DNA from: Phorcus lineatus | Lineage: Eukaryota > Mollusca > Gastropoda > Trochida > Trochidae | Reading direction: 5' to 3' | Assembly: GCA_921293015.1 (NCBI GenBank) | Contig: OV121087.1 | Location: 37,679,235-37,743,234 of the forward strand | Length of the DNA stretch: 64,000 bases | Shown here: positions 40,201-49,849 of the stretch, in pieces | How the letters are laid out: each line of letters opens with the position of its first letter | How positions within the stretch are numbered: the first letter of the stretch is position 1 | Position numbers and translations under genes: made by a program | Notes under the pieces: model-generated | Databases searched by the model: none | Told to the model about the DNA's origin: nothing | What the model saw: the letters and a program-made list of their open reading frames with translations, nothing else

Positions 40201-40973
40201 ATCACGTTTTCTTATCTCTTAAATCATGCTTTGCCTCATTTATACTTATTACGAGAAGTAATGGATGGATATGAATTAATGCATGAACACACAGCTGTCA
40301 TGAAAATAAAAAAGAGTCACAAATTTGAATCTTAGTAAGATTCAATGTTTGGTTGATTATTTAACATTTGAAAGTTTGAAAGAAATACAAAGTAACAAAA
40401 ACGAAATTACGAAATCTTAACAAGAAATAAACTATCCGAAGTTGTAATTTGTTTTGACAGGTACACAGGAGTGAGTGAGTGAGTTGGGGTTTAACGTGTT
40501 TTGAACACTATTTCAGTTATTAAACACGTGGATGACAAGCATCCACAAGAGAGTAGACAGATAAGGGAGAAAGGGATCGACAGGATGAGGGAAAAGACGG
40601 AAAGAAAGGCATAGTAAGAGATAGAAAACAGGTTTTAGAACGACTCAAATTTGGTCTGGCTTCTACCTCGTCGACCTGTCTAGCGTGGGTGCCCCTACCA
40701 GGAGCATGTACGCTCCGGCTGGCATAGCTCTCGGGGTCTCTGAAGCACTCAAACCACCACACCACGATAAGGTATTGAGTCCAGTGGTGGTATACACAGG
40801 AGACACCACTAATAAAGTGAATACCACGAGAGAAAAACAAACCTTTCTTTCACACAAAACATGTAATTTACAAAAATCACCTACCTTGTAACACCATCAC
40901 TTTTGATAGCCTTGGCTACTTTTGGTAAAGCAACAGCAGTAAGAACAAGAACCATTAACATCCGCAGCTCCAT
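12068..40973 (-). CDS. Cys-loop ligand-gated anion channel subunit, glycine/GABA-receptor-like (gene model, 8 exons)
   Basis: Model: join of 40973-40885, 20559-20477, 16940-16873, 15918-15680, 14714-14632, 14211-14062, 13095-12701 and 12238-12068 on the minus strand, giving 425 residues. Every intron is GT..AG and all phases agree. Domains in order: signal peptide (about 1-22), extracellular ligand-binding domain (about 23-252), Cys-loop C167-x13-C181, second disulfide pair C229/C242, M1 (about 253-277), M2 starting at PGR (283-285), M3 (about 315-340), a short M3-M4 loop of about 60 residues, M4 (about 400-421) and a stop a few residues later. Pro at -2' and Arg at 0' of M2, and the TMTTQSS and [14 protein letters not shown]-type motifs, place it in the anion-selective glycine/GABA/GluCl branch. 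Family members form plasma-membrane pentamers that conduct chloride. Sequons are NLT and NST. Canonical agonist residues are replaced (see findings), so the ligand is unknown. The first exon is the least certain part; an alternative lies at 55.1 kb. Confidence 0.88.
12701..13095 (-). CDS. Channel exon 7 (pre-M1, M1, M2, M3 and start of intracellular loop)
   Basis: 395 nt, acceptor AACACAG|GT, donor GAG|GTGTGT, phase 1 in and 0 out. Segments: second loop-C cysteine in EHSC, M1 beginning [20 protein letters not shown]2 from [20 protein letters not shown], the M2-M3 linker [14 protein letters not shown] and M3 through [13 protein letters not shown]. Arg at 0', Leu at 9' and Pro at -2' are as in anion channels. 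Position -1' is Gly instead of Ala and 6' is Leu instead of Thr. This is the strongest family evidence in the window. Plus-strand open frames overlapping it are antisense shadows. Confidence 0.96.
13621..13917. repeat. Tandem repeat, about three diverged 104-114 bp units in channel intron 6
   Basis: Each unit opens with a form of ggtaggtgaa and continues with tttcaaagatatatact, a gttatat motif and gagacggttttt. Unit starts are at about 13621, 13725 and 13839. Confidence 0.8.
14062..14211 (-). CDS. Channel exon 6 (loop B to loop C)
   Basis: 150 nt, acceptor ATTTTCAG|TT, donor CGG|GTACGA (a somewhat weak donor), phase 1 in and 1 out. Joined to exon 5 it gives [13 protein letters not shown] (loop B), then an NST sequon, VELPQFEV, and the first cysteine of the loop-C pair in [11 protein letters not shown]. 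The glycine receptor has ESFGYTMND-like sequence here; the Glu is Met in this protein. The insertion of two residues between the loop-C cysteines relative to glycine receptor alpha is visible after joining to exon 7. Confidence 0.91.
14632..14714 (-). CDS. Channel exon 5 (Cys-loop)
   Basis: 83 nt, acceptor TTTCAG|A, donor T|GTAAGT, phase 2 in and 1 out. It encodes [20 protein letters not shown] and then CPLQIMS. The two cysteines have exactly 13 residues between them, with the invariant P-F-D inside, which is the defining Cys-loop of the pentameric ligand-gated channel superfamily. It was found by reading around the flanking exons and is too small to appear as a long frame. Confidence 0.93.
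15171..15414 (-). mobile_element. SINE-A, 5'-truncated, in intron 4 of the channel gene, with exact TSD
   Basis: A (GTGAG)n tail at the left, a conserved body and a head truncated before the A box. It is flanked by exact 12-bp duplications CCCTCTAATTTA at 15159-15170 and 15415-15426. The B box GGTTCGAATCC is intact in minus sense. The clean duplication implies a recent insertion. Confidence 0.93.
15680..15918 (-). CDS. Channel exon 4 (loops D, A and E of ligand-binding domain)
   Basis: 239 nt, acceptor TTTCAG|GAT, donor AAG|GTAAGT, phase 0 in and 2 out. It starts [17 protein letters not shown] (loop D) and includes the structural signature [12 protein letters not shown] (loop A; family consensus W-x-P-D-x-F-F-x-N). 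It ends [14 protein letters not shown] (loop E). The loop-D arginine of glycine, GABA and glutamate receptors is Asn here (residue 89 of the model). An NLT sequon lies in the middle. Conserved W-x-P-D and G-x-(I/V)-L-Y make the family assignment secure. Confidence 0.93.
16140..16625 (+). repeat. Dispersed repeat family C, copy 1 (channel intron 3)
   Basis: A stretch of about 480 bp alignable with 51515-51975. Shared blocks in the same order include gaaaacggctgatcta/aaaaacggctgaacta, gctgttgtatcaac/actgttgtattaac, tttagggttttt/tttgggtttt, ttaatacttccg-like sequence and agaaatattggtgt/acgaaatattggtgt. Diverged, no coding potential. Confidence 0.7.
16873..16940 (-). CDS. Channel exon 3 (beta-1 strand)
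   Basis: A 68-nt exon, acceptor TTTTTAG|AC and donor ATG|GTAAGA. It encodes [20 protein letters not shown] then NM, the family pattern N-V-x-V-x-(L/Y)-x-x-S-I-x-S-I-x-E that precedes D-(Y/F)-x-V. It is too short to stand out as an open frame and was identified by homology pattern and phase (in 1, out 0). This small exon occupies the same position in many Cys-loop genes. Confidence 0.88.
18294..18366. repeat. Compound (ATC)n(AGC)n(ATC)n microsatellite
   Basis: About eleven ATC units, five CAG units and about nine further ATC units. It lies in channel intron 2 and is non-coding. Confidence 0.97.
19395..19800. repeat. Tandem duplication with 217-bp offset in channel intron 2
   Basis: gttccaaaacggaaaaacgt followed by aaaaaggta occurs at 19501 and 19718, with similar flanks (aaagcgagagt upstream, actgataaaa downstream). 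A tgcatttatcatt motif borders both sides (about 19260 and 19797). Confidence 0.8.
20477..20559 (-). CDS. Channel exon 2 (N-terminal helix of ligand-binding domain)
   Basis: Acceptor TTTTTTCAG|A and donor CAG|GTAAGT bound 83 nt. It encodes [16 protein letters not shown] and then [11 protein letters not shown]. This matches the N-terminal amphipathic helix and the following P-x-F segment just before the first beta strand in glycine and GABA receptors. It enters in phase 2 and leaves in phase 1. The next exon completes an Asp codon. Confidence 0.85.
28229..28281. repeat. (TA)n microsatellite
   Basis: About 26 uninterrupted TA units within channel intron 1. Likely polymorphic. Confidence 0.97.
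29195..29362 (-). mobile_element. SINE-A, old degenerate copy
   Basis: Recognisable blocks remain: gcagtgaaacccgcgagtgtcggctgg at 29212 onward (diverged from the consensus), catgtagaacaattc, and the remnant gccaggcgggtttcgaa. No target duplication is visible. It lies in the large intron 1. Confidence 0.6.
34270..34365 (-). mobile_element. SINE-A, tail-only insertion seeding a (GTGAG)n array, with exact TSD
   Basis: About 15 GTGAG units followed by only about 25 bp of SINE-A 3' body (ggggtttaacaccgcttt). The exact 12-bp duplication GTGTTGTAGTGA flanks both sides (34258-34269 and 34366-34377). It is therefore an extremely 5'-truncated retrotransposition and not an ordinary microsatellite. Confidence 0.85.
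36541..36570. repeat. Short (AAGTC)n tract
   Basis: Four AAGTC units degenerating into agagtcaagagagt. Confidence 0.7.
36728..36860 (+). repeat. Weak repeat pair, copy 1
   Basis: gaagagaatcggaacac and nearby cgaggatg resemble gaagagtattggaacac and cgaggatg at 57690-57735. The similarity is limited to scattered blocks, so the call is tentative. Confidence 0.3.
38165..38310. repeat. Imperfect GAT/GAC trinucleotide-rich tract
   Basis: Interrupted GATGAN-type units, e.g. gaagatgaagatgaaattg and gatgacgacgatgg. Stops interrupt all frames read, so it is not a coding acidic tract. Confidence 0.7.
40472..40792 (-). mobile_element. Family-B repeat (SINE-like), full length, with 10-bp TSD
   Basis: Starts with gtgagtgagtgagttggggt (tail side) and ends in the head region with ccacgataaggtattgag. 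The exact duplication TACACAGGAG flanks it at 40462-40471 and 40793-40802. The tail resembles SINE-A (CTCAC units, GTTAAAC) but the body and head differ. No clear Pol III box was seen. It lies about 80 bp from the donor of channel exon 1. Confidence 0.85.
40885..40973 (-). CDS. Channel exon 1 (signal peptide, proximal alternative)
   Basis: ATG at 40973 opens 29 codons plus AG. They encode MELRM followed by the hydrophobic core [12 protein letters not shown] and a small-residue AKA site suited to signal peptidase, then IKSDGVT. The donor is AG|GTAGGT. An in-frame TGA lies upstream with no earlier ATG in between. Joining AG to the leading A of the exon at 20559 gives AGA (Arg), so the mature N terminus would run into [10 protein letters not shown], typical of the start of Cys-loop receptor ectodomains. 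A family-B repeat with its own target duplication sits about 80 bp into the following intron. The intron is about 20.3 kb. Confidence 0.68.
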
Positions 40974-42917
40974 TTTCGACCAGGTGTATAAAGGAGCAAA
41001 AGCTTTCTGATAATAGTTTGGGCTAATTGCTCACTAGAACTCGACTTAGGTTGCATGTAATTCAAGCCCAGAGGTGTCTTGCGTTTGAATCAAGTTTCTG
41101 AACAGCGCATACGTTAGATAAGTGTTTAAGCAAGTGAGGCTGGTGATGAGATAATCCACTCTAAGTTGTGTCTTTAGGGATATATGGACTATGGTATTTG
41201 CACCGGCAGTATCACACTGCGACAAACCATCAAGAGAATCCCGAGACTAATTTGGCTGAAGTCTGTCTCTGCTGCTTAATAACAGACTGGTCTGCTCACA
41301 TTAAAACATCACCTCAGATCTTCAAAGCACAATTAACTATAATGTTTCCCATGAAAAATAACCAGCGCATTTGTTAGGGCTTTTATCACCGCCTTCCTAC
41401 TTAAGAATGTTCTTTAAGAATTCATGCCGTGGAACCACTTCATCGTAAACAGGTACCATGATCTGAACACAGTATAACAGGCAACAAATTTGTAATTATC
41501 TTATAGACCTCCTCATATTGGCCTTCGACTTCTTATCCTGTATCTAAAGGAAGCAGCGGTGAGTGCTGTCAATAACTAACATCACTATAACTCCCAAGAA
41601 GGATTGGTCTTGTTTATTTTGATACTACCGTTGTATGATTGGCTATGATCCTCAAATCATGCTCGATACGCTCGACTAAAACCACGCCCACCTCGGCCAC
41701 CGGAGTATACACACCCACCTGTTTCATCTGTGTTTATACCTCATAGTAAGACGGAGAAGATGAGAAAAGCAGATTGATACGCTTAAACCTTAGCACCATG
41801 GGAATTAAACATGTACAGAGAAGGTTCAGGGTCTAAATGTTTCGATCATTCTCTCTATACAAGAATGTTTATCTTGGCACTATAAAGATCCCTTGAGACG
41901 TCCTGTAAAGAATTAGGGAGCGGATTAGATCGATCTACGGCTAATGCTAGGGTAATATATTATCGTTAACGGGGCATGTTTGTTCTTATTGTCATGCCTC
42001 ACGCCTCGGTAGACCAGCCCCTCTGAAAGTGCGGAACGGATTTTGTTCTCCTGACATTGTACTTAGTTGGTTACGAGGTTCCGAACATCAACTTTGATGG
42101 TATCTCATATGGTATTCCTTACAATCCGCCTGATAAAGGAGGAAGAAAATAGTCAACAAACCATGATAACATCCTTCTTTTCTCACCGAATGTTTTATGC
42201 AAAGGTTTAACAAAGTTTTCTTTTACAGAGAATTCAAAAAATATATTTGAGTTGACCAAAAAATAACTATGAAGCAACTGTTACTCTGAAAAAAATGGAA
42301 TAAATTTAGTGATGGTTACCAAATTAAATGTTTTAAACAAGTTGTTAAAAAGCCAATGATGTTTTTTCTCCCCATATATTTACTTTGAGAAGATACATGC
42401 TCAGGCATCAATTATCAATGTATTGATTTTTCAGTTGCTAAAGAAGTTTTGATATAATAGAGATATTCAAAGCCTACTTTCAGTGGTTAGGAAAGTAGAA
42501 TTTCACAGAACAAATATGCATGAAGCTGTTTGTTTGCTACCGTAACGAGGCAATAGAATGTTAATAACAATTATACTATGCACTGTCTAGCAATCTACAC
42601 AGATATACAATGATTCTATAACCGATCCATGTTAACAAACAAGACGACCTTTGTCCGTAATGAGTTATAGATACATATTTTAAAATACTCGTCTTATGAG
42701 ATGTGTACAAATTCAAACTTTAACGGATACACCATTAACAAAAGCTACTGCATGTGTTTACAGGATTGATAGATAATGCCTCAACTGATAAGAAATTGTG
42801 ACGAATTTTTGAAATATAACATGATAATAAGCTTAACATTGTTTAGTAATCCATTGATGTTTGTTTGAACTAAAGTTACCTCCAAAGTAACATAAACTAC
42901 TACTAGCCACCTCAAGA

Positions 42918-43249
42918 GGTGAGGTGAGGTGAGGTGATATGGGGTTTAAAGCCCATTCAAAAGTATTTCACTTTTATCGGGGCTGCTCTAGTATTATTGC
43001 AGGGAGAAAGCCCGCAACACCGCTGTTGCTATTTATTGCGGTGAAACCTGCGAGCGTCTGCTTGAACTATCAAACCATATGGGTGGTACGGCGCTGAAAT
43101 TCAGTGTAGCATTGCACCAAAACCTGACTGCGTGTAGAACAGTTCTCTTAGCAGACAAAGTTGCCGAGCCCCTGGCGGGATTCGAACCACGGACCTGTTG
43201 ATCCGAAGACAAAGGCGCTGACCACTGCGCTATCCCGTCCCCCACCCCC
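42918..43249 (-). mobile_element. SINE-A, near full-length copy
   Basis: About 332 bp from the (GTGAG)n tail to the complete tRNA-like head. In minus sense the head shows an A box of the TAGCGCAGTGG type and a B box GGTTCGAATCC, the Pol III internal promoter. The 12-bp flanks GCCACCTCAAGA (42906) and GCCACTTCAAGA (43250) differ at one base and form an ageing target duplication. Confidence 0.92.
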
Positions 43250-44988
43250 GCCACTTCAAGAACTTGCAACGTAAGAACATGATACTTATGGCAACTTATC
43301 GTTTGGACAGATGTTTGGTAGTTCAGCTACATTATTTCTTAATACTACACACCTGGGAAAAGATATGGTAACATCCAAATGAATCTTTATTTTTGTCTAT
43401 GGTTTTCAACCTATATCAACATAACATAAGGTTCTAAGGAACGTATAGGCGAATAGACGGCTTCAGCGTCACGTTTAGTGACACTTTCATGTTAATGGGA
43501 CATATACCAAAAACTCACTTTCATGTTTTGTGTCCCTAGCAATGTTGTTGGTAGCTGTCTAAACGTGGCACACCATATTTCGTTTTCCTAAAGCATATAT
43601 TTCTATGAAAAATGAAACTAGGATTTCAAGGCTTGGCTTCAATGTGCCATCATTAAAACTACAATTTCTAGTCATTATTGGGAAAAGAAGTAATGCGTAA
43701 CTTTTTAGAATTATGAACATTATATTTTCGAAAAATCACGAACAATTTTTAGCCCATGCACCTCTTAAATAGGAAACAGAATTTGTAATCTACGATTTGT
43801 AATACCAAAAGACTAGTGTACGAATTCTTAAACTTTAGGCCGCCATGGGTAGTTGCAATTGTCCCTAATACGAAGTCGAAAAGTAATATATTCCTAACTG
43901 ATTGGTCTAAATACTAAGGGTGCCAGTTGCCATACCATGTTGTTATGTCAAATAGATGTTTGCTTGAAAATCCTTAACAGTTTCTTCGATTAGCATAGTC
44001 ATGGGTACAAAGTATTAGTTTACTTTTTAGACTACTTATGTTTCCCATTGGTAAAAATAGTTATTGCATATGGCAACTTCATTGCTTTTGTAGGTCCCAT
44101 GAGCAATCATTTTACCATCCCTTTGATGTTTTAGCAGGAAATTGGAATTATTTACACTGCCTTTTCAAGTCTGCGGTGATATTGCTTGTTTTTAGAAATT
44201 TCCGGCAAATTCCCTGTAGAAAAACACGTAATGTGATTGTTGCTTTCGTGTTTATCTGTTACGTGGGTTATAATTTGAGCAGAACAGAAGCTAATAGACG
44301 AGTCTTTTTCAAGTTTACAAAACAGGATATTAGCGTCCATTATCCTGACACGTCAATACAAAAAAGACAATAAATCTAATATCTAACAACTTCCTTTAAA
44401 AATTGTCTTCAAATTCGGCTTAGTTTTCGAAACACTAGTACTGTTTCTGTTCCGGAAATGTTAAACATACCATTCGGTAGGGAAAGTCGTGACTGTTTTT
44501 TTCAGCTTTCAATTATACTGACATGCTTGAGATCAGGTATTCGTAATCTTACTAATTCATACCGATGATAAAAAGACTGAAGTAGCATAAAAATTATGTC
44601 ACATAGTTTTCAAGACTTTTTTGATATTCAAGGTGTAAGAATGTAACATAAATGGGAAGAAAGCCCAACACATCCATGCCATGTACACCGACTATAATCT
44701 CTGTTCAGTGTGGCATCATATCCAAAACAAATAGCAAGGGGTAAATGAACCCCAAAATGTAAGGGATTATAATTGTTTTTATCGATTCATCTACACAGAA
44801 ACCTATTACTGTACTGTGACACCTCTTATTGAAAGTTTAAAGACTAGGCTGTCCACTATGCATAATTCCAAATGTTGCTATTTTAAGAAATCATTTTCTT
44901 TAAGGAACAATTGAGAGTCTTTATTCAGTTTCAGCCTGTATCATATGCAACGTTTTGGACGAAATTTGATAACTCGAAACCATAATTA

Positions 44989-45213
44989 TATCGCGGCTGC
45001 TAGTATTATTAAAGCCCGCAAGCATCGGCTGGAACTAGCGAACCATGGGTGGAACTGCGCTGATATTCATTGTAGCATTGCACCCAAACCTGACTGCGTG
45101 TGGAACAGTTCTCTACTGCAGACAAAGTTGCCGAGCCCCTGGCGGGATTCGAACCATGGGCCTCTTCATCCGAAGCTGAACGCGCTAACCACTGCGCTCT
45201 TCCGCCCCCTCTA
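44989..45213 (-). mobile_element. SINE-A, 3'-incomplete copy with intact head
   Basis: Starts at atcgcggctgctagtatt, lacks the tail, and runs to a complete tRNA-like head ending ttccgcccc. Both Pol III boxes are present in minus sense. No flanking duplication was seen, consistent with later deletion of the tail. Confidence 0.85.
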
Positions 45214-48200
45214 AATGCATATAGGGATTGTACATGTTAAATGATGTTCAAATTGGAAAATTAGATTATCTTCCCTTTCAAACTTTCCTAAATCATACAC
45301 TGAACAAGTTTATAGAATAAAGGATAATGAGACAAGCAAAACCAGAAGTGGCTGTGTGACAATGTAGAATTTATAAAAAAAAACCAATTTAATTTCTTTC
45401 CTCTTTCTTCAAACTTGTTCAACAAAATTTTCAAACTTTCTTGAAACTTAGTTGACACTAATGGGATTAACTTGTCTCATATTTTTGCAAAACATGTTAT
45501 TCTCATGAAAAACGTCAAAATTGACATTATCATTTTGAAATTCAAGCTGGTTTAAATATGACTTTTCTATAAGGAAATCAATAGGAATCAGCAAAAGCAA
45601 CTTTATTCATCTGTGCAAGGAAACAACATTTTGGCACTCGATCTCGTATTTGCCAGCCCATCAGCATTCAGGGCAAGTTCCAGCAGTGCCCGGATGTAAC
45701 TCCATAATCTCTAGGATATTGGAATCTAAAGAAAACACCAGTTTTATATCCCGCCTGGAGATTATCAATGCCAAGAGGACTAATATAAAGTTTTGATAAC
45801 TCTTTTTCTGGTCCAGGGAGAGAAATTGAATGTTCTGTTGGACGTGAGATATCCCATAAAATATTATCATTCCGTTTTAATGTGTGTTTGCTGATTCCAA
45901 CGAAGTGAGTTTTCTATCATTTCCTGAATTTCCAGTGGTTGCTGCTTCATAACAGAAACTATTTTCTCACGAGGGATAACGTGATAATGAAACTTAATCA
46001 ACATAATGGATATATGAAGCCAATATAAGCTCAAACATTGATATTTCAAGAGTAAGCACTTGTAAGATAAAACAGTGGGGAAAGCTACACGTTTCAGAGC
46101 CCCTAATGGTTCAGAAACAATTTCAAATACTGTTCACAATTAATTGATATTCTTTAAGCTAAAATGTCACTGAAATGGAATCCAGAACATGAGGCATACA
46201 AGCGACTAACAAGGTAAACTTAAGATTCACTCTTAAATTAAGTGTTTTGAAACGTGAGTGAAAGAAATGTACTTTTGACCATACAATATTTTGAATACAA
46301 GATTCATCCTGTACAAATCTTATCAGGAATCATCTAATCCCGCCTGTCAGGCTACACCCATGTTCATGAGTCATTCTAAATCCATAAATCCTTTAACTTG
46401 TTCAAGTCGAAATTTGACGGACGAAACATCTGCCGTGCAATAAAACCCTGTCAGACTGTGCCTGTTTGAATGAAACCAAGACTGTCTATAATCACACGAG
46501 ATCTCTTGAGATTAAACGTGATCAACTGTTTTCAAAGTGAATAAACGAGTTGTATACCGCTACAGAGGATATACCGTTCACCTCGAAATTGGGTATGAAA
46601 GAGTTCCAATTTGGTCTTCGCATTCTGTGCTTTCTGTGCGTCATCAGATATAATGTATAAAAACATAAGAATATGAGCTAATACAGTAGTATATACGCAT
46701 ATGGAAAGTATACGTTCAACGAAGAAGGTGCTCAAAGTTCGATCAGTTTTCCAAATAGATTCATTCTTTAGGAGGGGGTAACAGATAACATCTTGGAGCG
46801 GATCGTGTATCGTTTGAACTTGTTGGATGTTATTCAAGCTTGAACTTCTTCTTTCAGTTACACTGAAATCTGATTAAAGGTTTAACCCGTATTTCGAAAC
46901 CATGTAGCGATTAACTGATATGTCAATTCAACAACATTGATTCTGTGTAAATTGCTATATATGCACATTTTTAAATATATGCCACGTCGAATTTATATTA
47001 TGCTTAATTATAGTGTATATATATTATTTTCTTGACCATATCCAAATCGTTTCTTACTTTAAAGTACAATATTATTTCCTCACAGTGAAATAAGCGTGGA
47101 TATCGTGTATGGTATTAAAACAATATGTCAATAAGTTTTGTAGATATTTTAATTTTGTTTATGAGAATTTCTTTTCATTTTATTTTCTTAAGACTTTCTA
47201 AGACACTACACAATGAATTGTATTGTCATCTGCAGAAACAATCTCTTAACCTGTTTGTTATTGTTCAACAAAGAGGTTATGGGGAAGAAAAGTTTTTTCA
47301 TCGCAAGTTAAGTCTGGATGGCGTCGACAATTTGCTAACATCATCATTTCTTATCTGTGTTTACTTGCTGTCAATCTAACGTCATGCTGTTGGTTGCATT
47401 TGTGTATGTTCTCTGTTTAACACAGTATTGTTACACTAGAAAAAAGAGAAACAATGAATCATGAACTAAACAGAAAACAGCTTTATGAGTGAAAAGTAGA
47501 ACTGGTAAAAAGTTAAAGCGTTTTTGACAGCAATCATTCATCTTAATGTAGTCATCGTGAAAACAACGTGTGGTGCAAAGGTAAGAAGGAAAGAAGAGTG
47601 AAAAGCTTGGTGATTTTTCTTCCGTACGGTTGCTTCATAGGATAAATTAAGCAATTGTTGAGGCAACAGTTATCTTAAGATAAACTTTAAACCATTGTAT
47701 TCCTATTGTACTTTACTTTATTCATAAATTATAACACTGAAACTAACGCCTGATGTTGCCTATAACGTGAAAATATGCTCTCGAAATGAAATTAATGTAA
47801 GGGTTTTCAATAAATCGTTTGAAGCAATTATCACTTCTTGTTCCAAATGGATTTTATGTCTTTTTTCACTCTTGATTCTAATTTACTTGAATCCCAATTG
47901 CATGATAATTGAGTCGATACTTCTTATAGACATGCGTGCCTGAGAATGTTACCATCTTCAACAATCCTTCTAAATCAATTAATTCTGTTCATTGCTTTCG
48001 GTTTAAGGTTACAAGATATTAACGACTTCCATTTTTCTTTAGTCGGCGATAACAGTCAATATTATGTTTTAAGAGATCTTCCAATTATATAAGGTCAGTT
48101 GACAAATTGCGAAGTACAAGAAAACCGCAAACGCAAAAAATGCAATCAATCTTCCTTTCTTGTAGGAAAACTAAATATGATTCGTTTTCAGATATTTGAT

Positions 48201-49701
48201 CAAGGAAATTGCTGCACCATAGGCATGTTCTTATAGTGCTTCAATGACAATTTTCCCATATACGAATAATAAAAAAATGCCCGTTATAAATTAGAAATTT
48301 AACGATGGAATAATAATCGAATTGTGGTGTACACTTACAATCAAAGTACATGCAAACCGATAAAAAGGGTACATGACATATATATTTTGAAAGAGTTGAA
48401 TAAGGTTCAAGGAACGCTTTTAACCTCACTCTCTAACAAAATAAGTATTGCTATCAGGTTTAACTCTTTGAGACACGTTTGCACTTATGCTGCCAAAGTT
48501 GCCAAGCATTTCAAACTAGTCTTTGACATTATACAATCACTTTGCGATCTTTCGAAATAAACGCTGTGAAAAGAATTTACAAATAATTAGGTCTACAAAT
48601 AAAAAAAATACAGAGAGGGTATTATATTAATTCCATGACATACTATTATAACCACCCGAGTGCCTAGATATAAGTATTTCCCGAGCGATAGCGAGTGACA
48701 TTTACGCACGGGTGTCAGAAACATAGCATGTAATGGGCACGAACATGATCATTGTTTGTTACTGAAGTCGTGAAATGTGATTGTCCTCGTTGGTAAGAAA
48801 TACCATTTAGATAGTGAACATAGGTAATATTATGTGGGATCACACTATATGCAATAGTACAAGTTTTTGTACTGTTTTGCAAGATTCATACATATATACA
48901 GCGTCATAAAACAACTCAAGTTAATGATCAAAGTATGATCTTACGAATTCCATTAAAGGTAGTTGCAGATATTATATTTTGATTCCAATTAAAACAATGT
49001 TATACGTCTACAGATGGCTCGATAAAACCTAAGAATTTGCGATTCAGAGCATTTCACGGCGTCAGCGTAAACTTGGTAACTGTTTATGCTTCTATTACTG
49101 TAAGCCATAAGTGATGGCTTTTACTGTCTAGCGTTAATGTGGAAACAACCATGTAAATTGGCCAGGCTATTTCCACGTAATCGTAGGTGTCACAGAGGGT
49201 TAAAAGAAGAGGACACATAATTACCTTGAGGATTGGATTTTGTCTGATACTTTTCTCATCCAACTTTTCAGCAGAGAAAATTGAATAAATCCTTACTTGA
49301 TTACATGTCTGTTTCAGATCAGAAGAAGCATGTGGAGACAGTTTTGGAGGGCAATTATCCTGAACACCATTTTGATTTCATTGCAGAATTTACTTATACA
49401 AGTCTTGTAGTTCATCGTATTGTCAATTCTATCATATACTCTCTTTACGATGAATTAAAAGAGATAAAAGAGCTATTTTGGTTTTGATTTGGTTAAATAC
49501 AAATGCTGAATAACTTTTTAAAAGCTTTTGCAAAACAAATCCAATCTTACATGTTCGTCGTTGGCAACAATTGCATATGCTTACGCGTATATTTGTTCTG
49601 AATGTTATTCAAATGGCTGAATTTAAAGTAGGCAAAATTGTAAATCCATATGTATATTATAATAATGAAAACACTTATAATGAGTTGGACTTCAAGCCAC
49701 A

Positions 49702-49849
49702 AAGGCATGCTCAAAGCGCCACACACATTATTAAGGACAAACATCACTCCTTTGAGCATTCTTAACTCCATAGGAATTTGCAACGCATCAGCCGATTAAG
49801 CGCCTTGTGCTTATCTGTCACATTGCCATCACTTCCAAACCAGGTATTC
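49702..49849 (+). repeat. Dispersed repeat family D, copy 2
   Basis: Partner of 4575-4730: ctcaaagcgccacacac, aggacaaac and cttatctgtcacattgcc are at matching spacing. The flanks do not match, so it is an interspersed repeat. Confidence 0.55.

Larger units (their letters stand above)
20560..40884 (-). other. Channel intron 1 (about 20.3 kb)
   Basis: Holds SINE-A fragments, a (TA)n tract, a tail-only SINE array, a GAT-rich tract and family B. Less AT-rich islands stand out at about 23,430-23,700, 24,240-24,440, 32,500-33,260, 34,800-35,000 and 38,510-38,690. They have no convincing frames and may be regulatory. No further Cys-loop exon was found on either strand. Confidence 0.65.

Noticed and set aside
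43150-43249. tRNA gene at the head of SINE-A
   Set aside because: The A and B boxes are present but the cloverleaf is decayed and joined to a SINE body; it is a SINE promoter, not a tRNA gene. The same applies to the heads at 1345, 1708, 15400 and 45213.
44038-44373. A 111-codon plus-strand frame
   Set aside because: No motif, no splice context and hydrophobic AT-rich codon use typical of chance.
45661-46049. Two overlapping minus-strand frames with protein-like composition, including a third-frame stretch rich in G and P
   Set aside because: Frameshifts and stops would be needed and no family was recognised. It may be a very old retroelement fragment, but I cannot support it.
48640-48730. 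A cccgagcgatagcgagtg block with inverted-looking cacccgagtg and cacgggtgtc
   Set aside because: It looks like part of a dispersed element but no second copy or clear ends are visible in this window.
49230-49280. Minus-strand mini-exon starting MRKVSDK and ending AG|GTAATT, in the same phase as the signal exons
   Set aside because: It has no signal peptide and an ordinary chance structure; the donor is weak.
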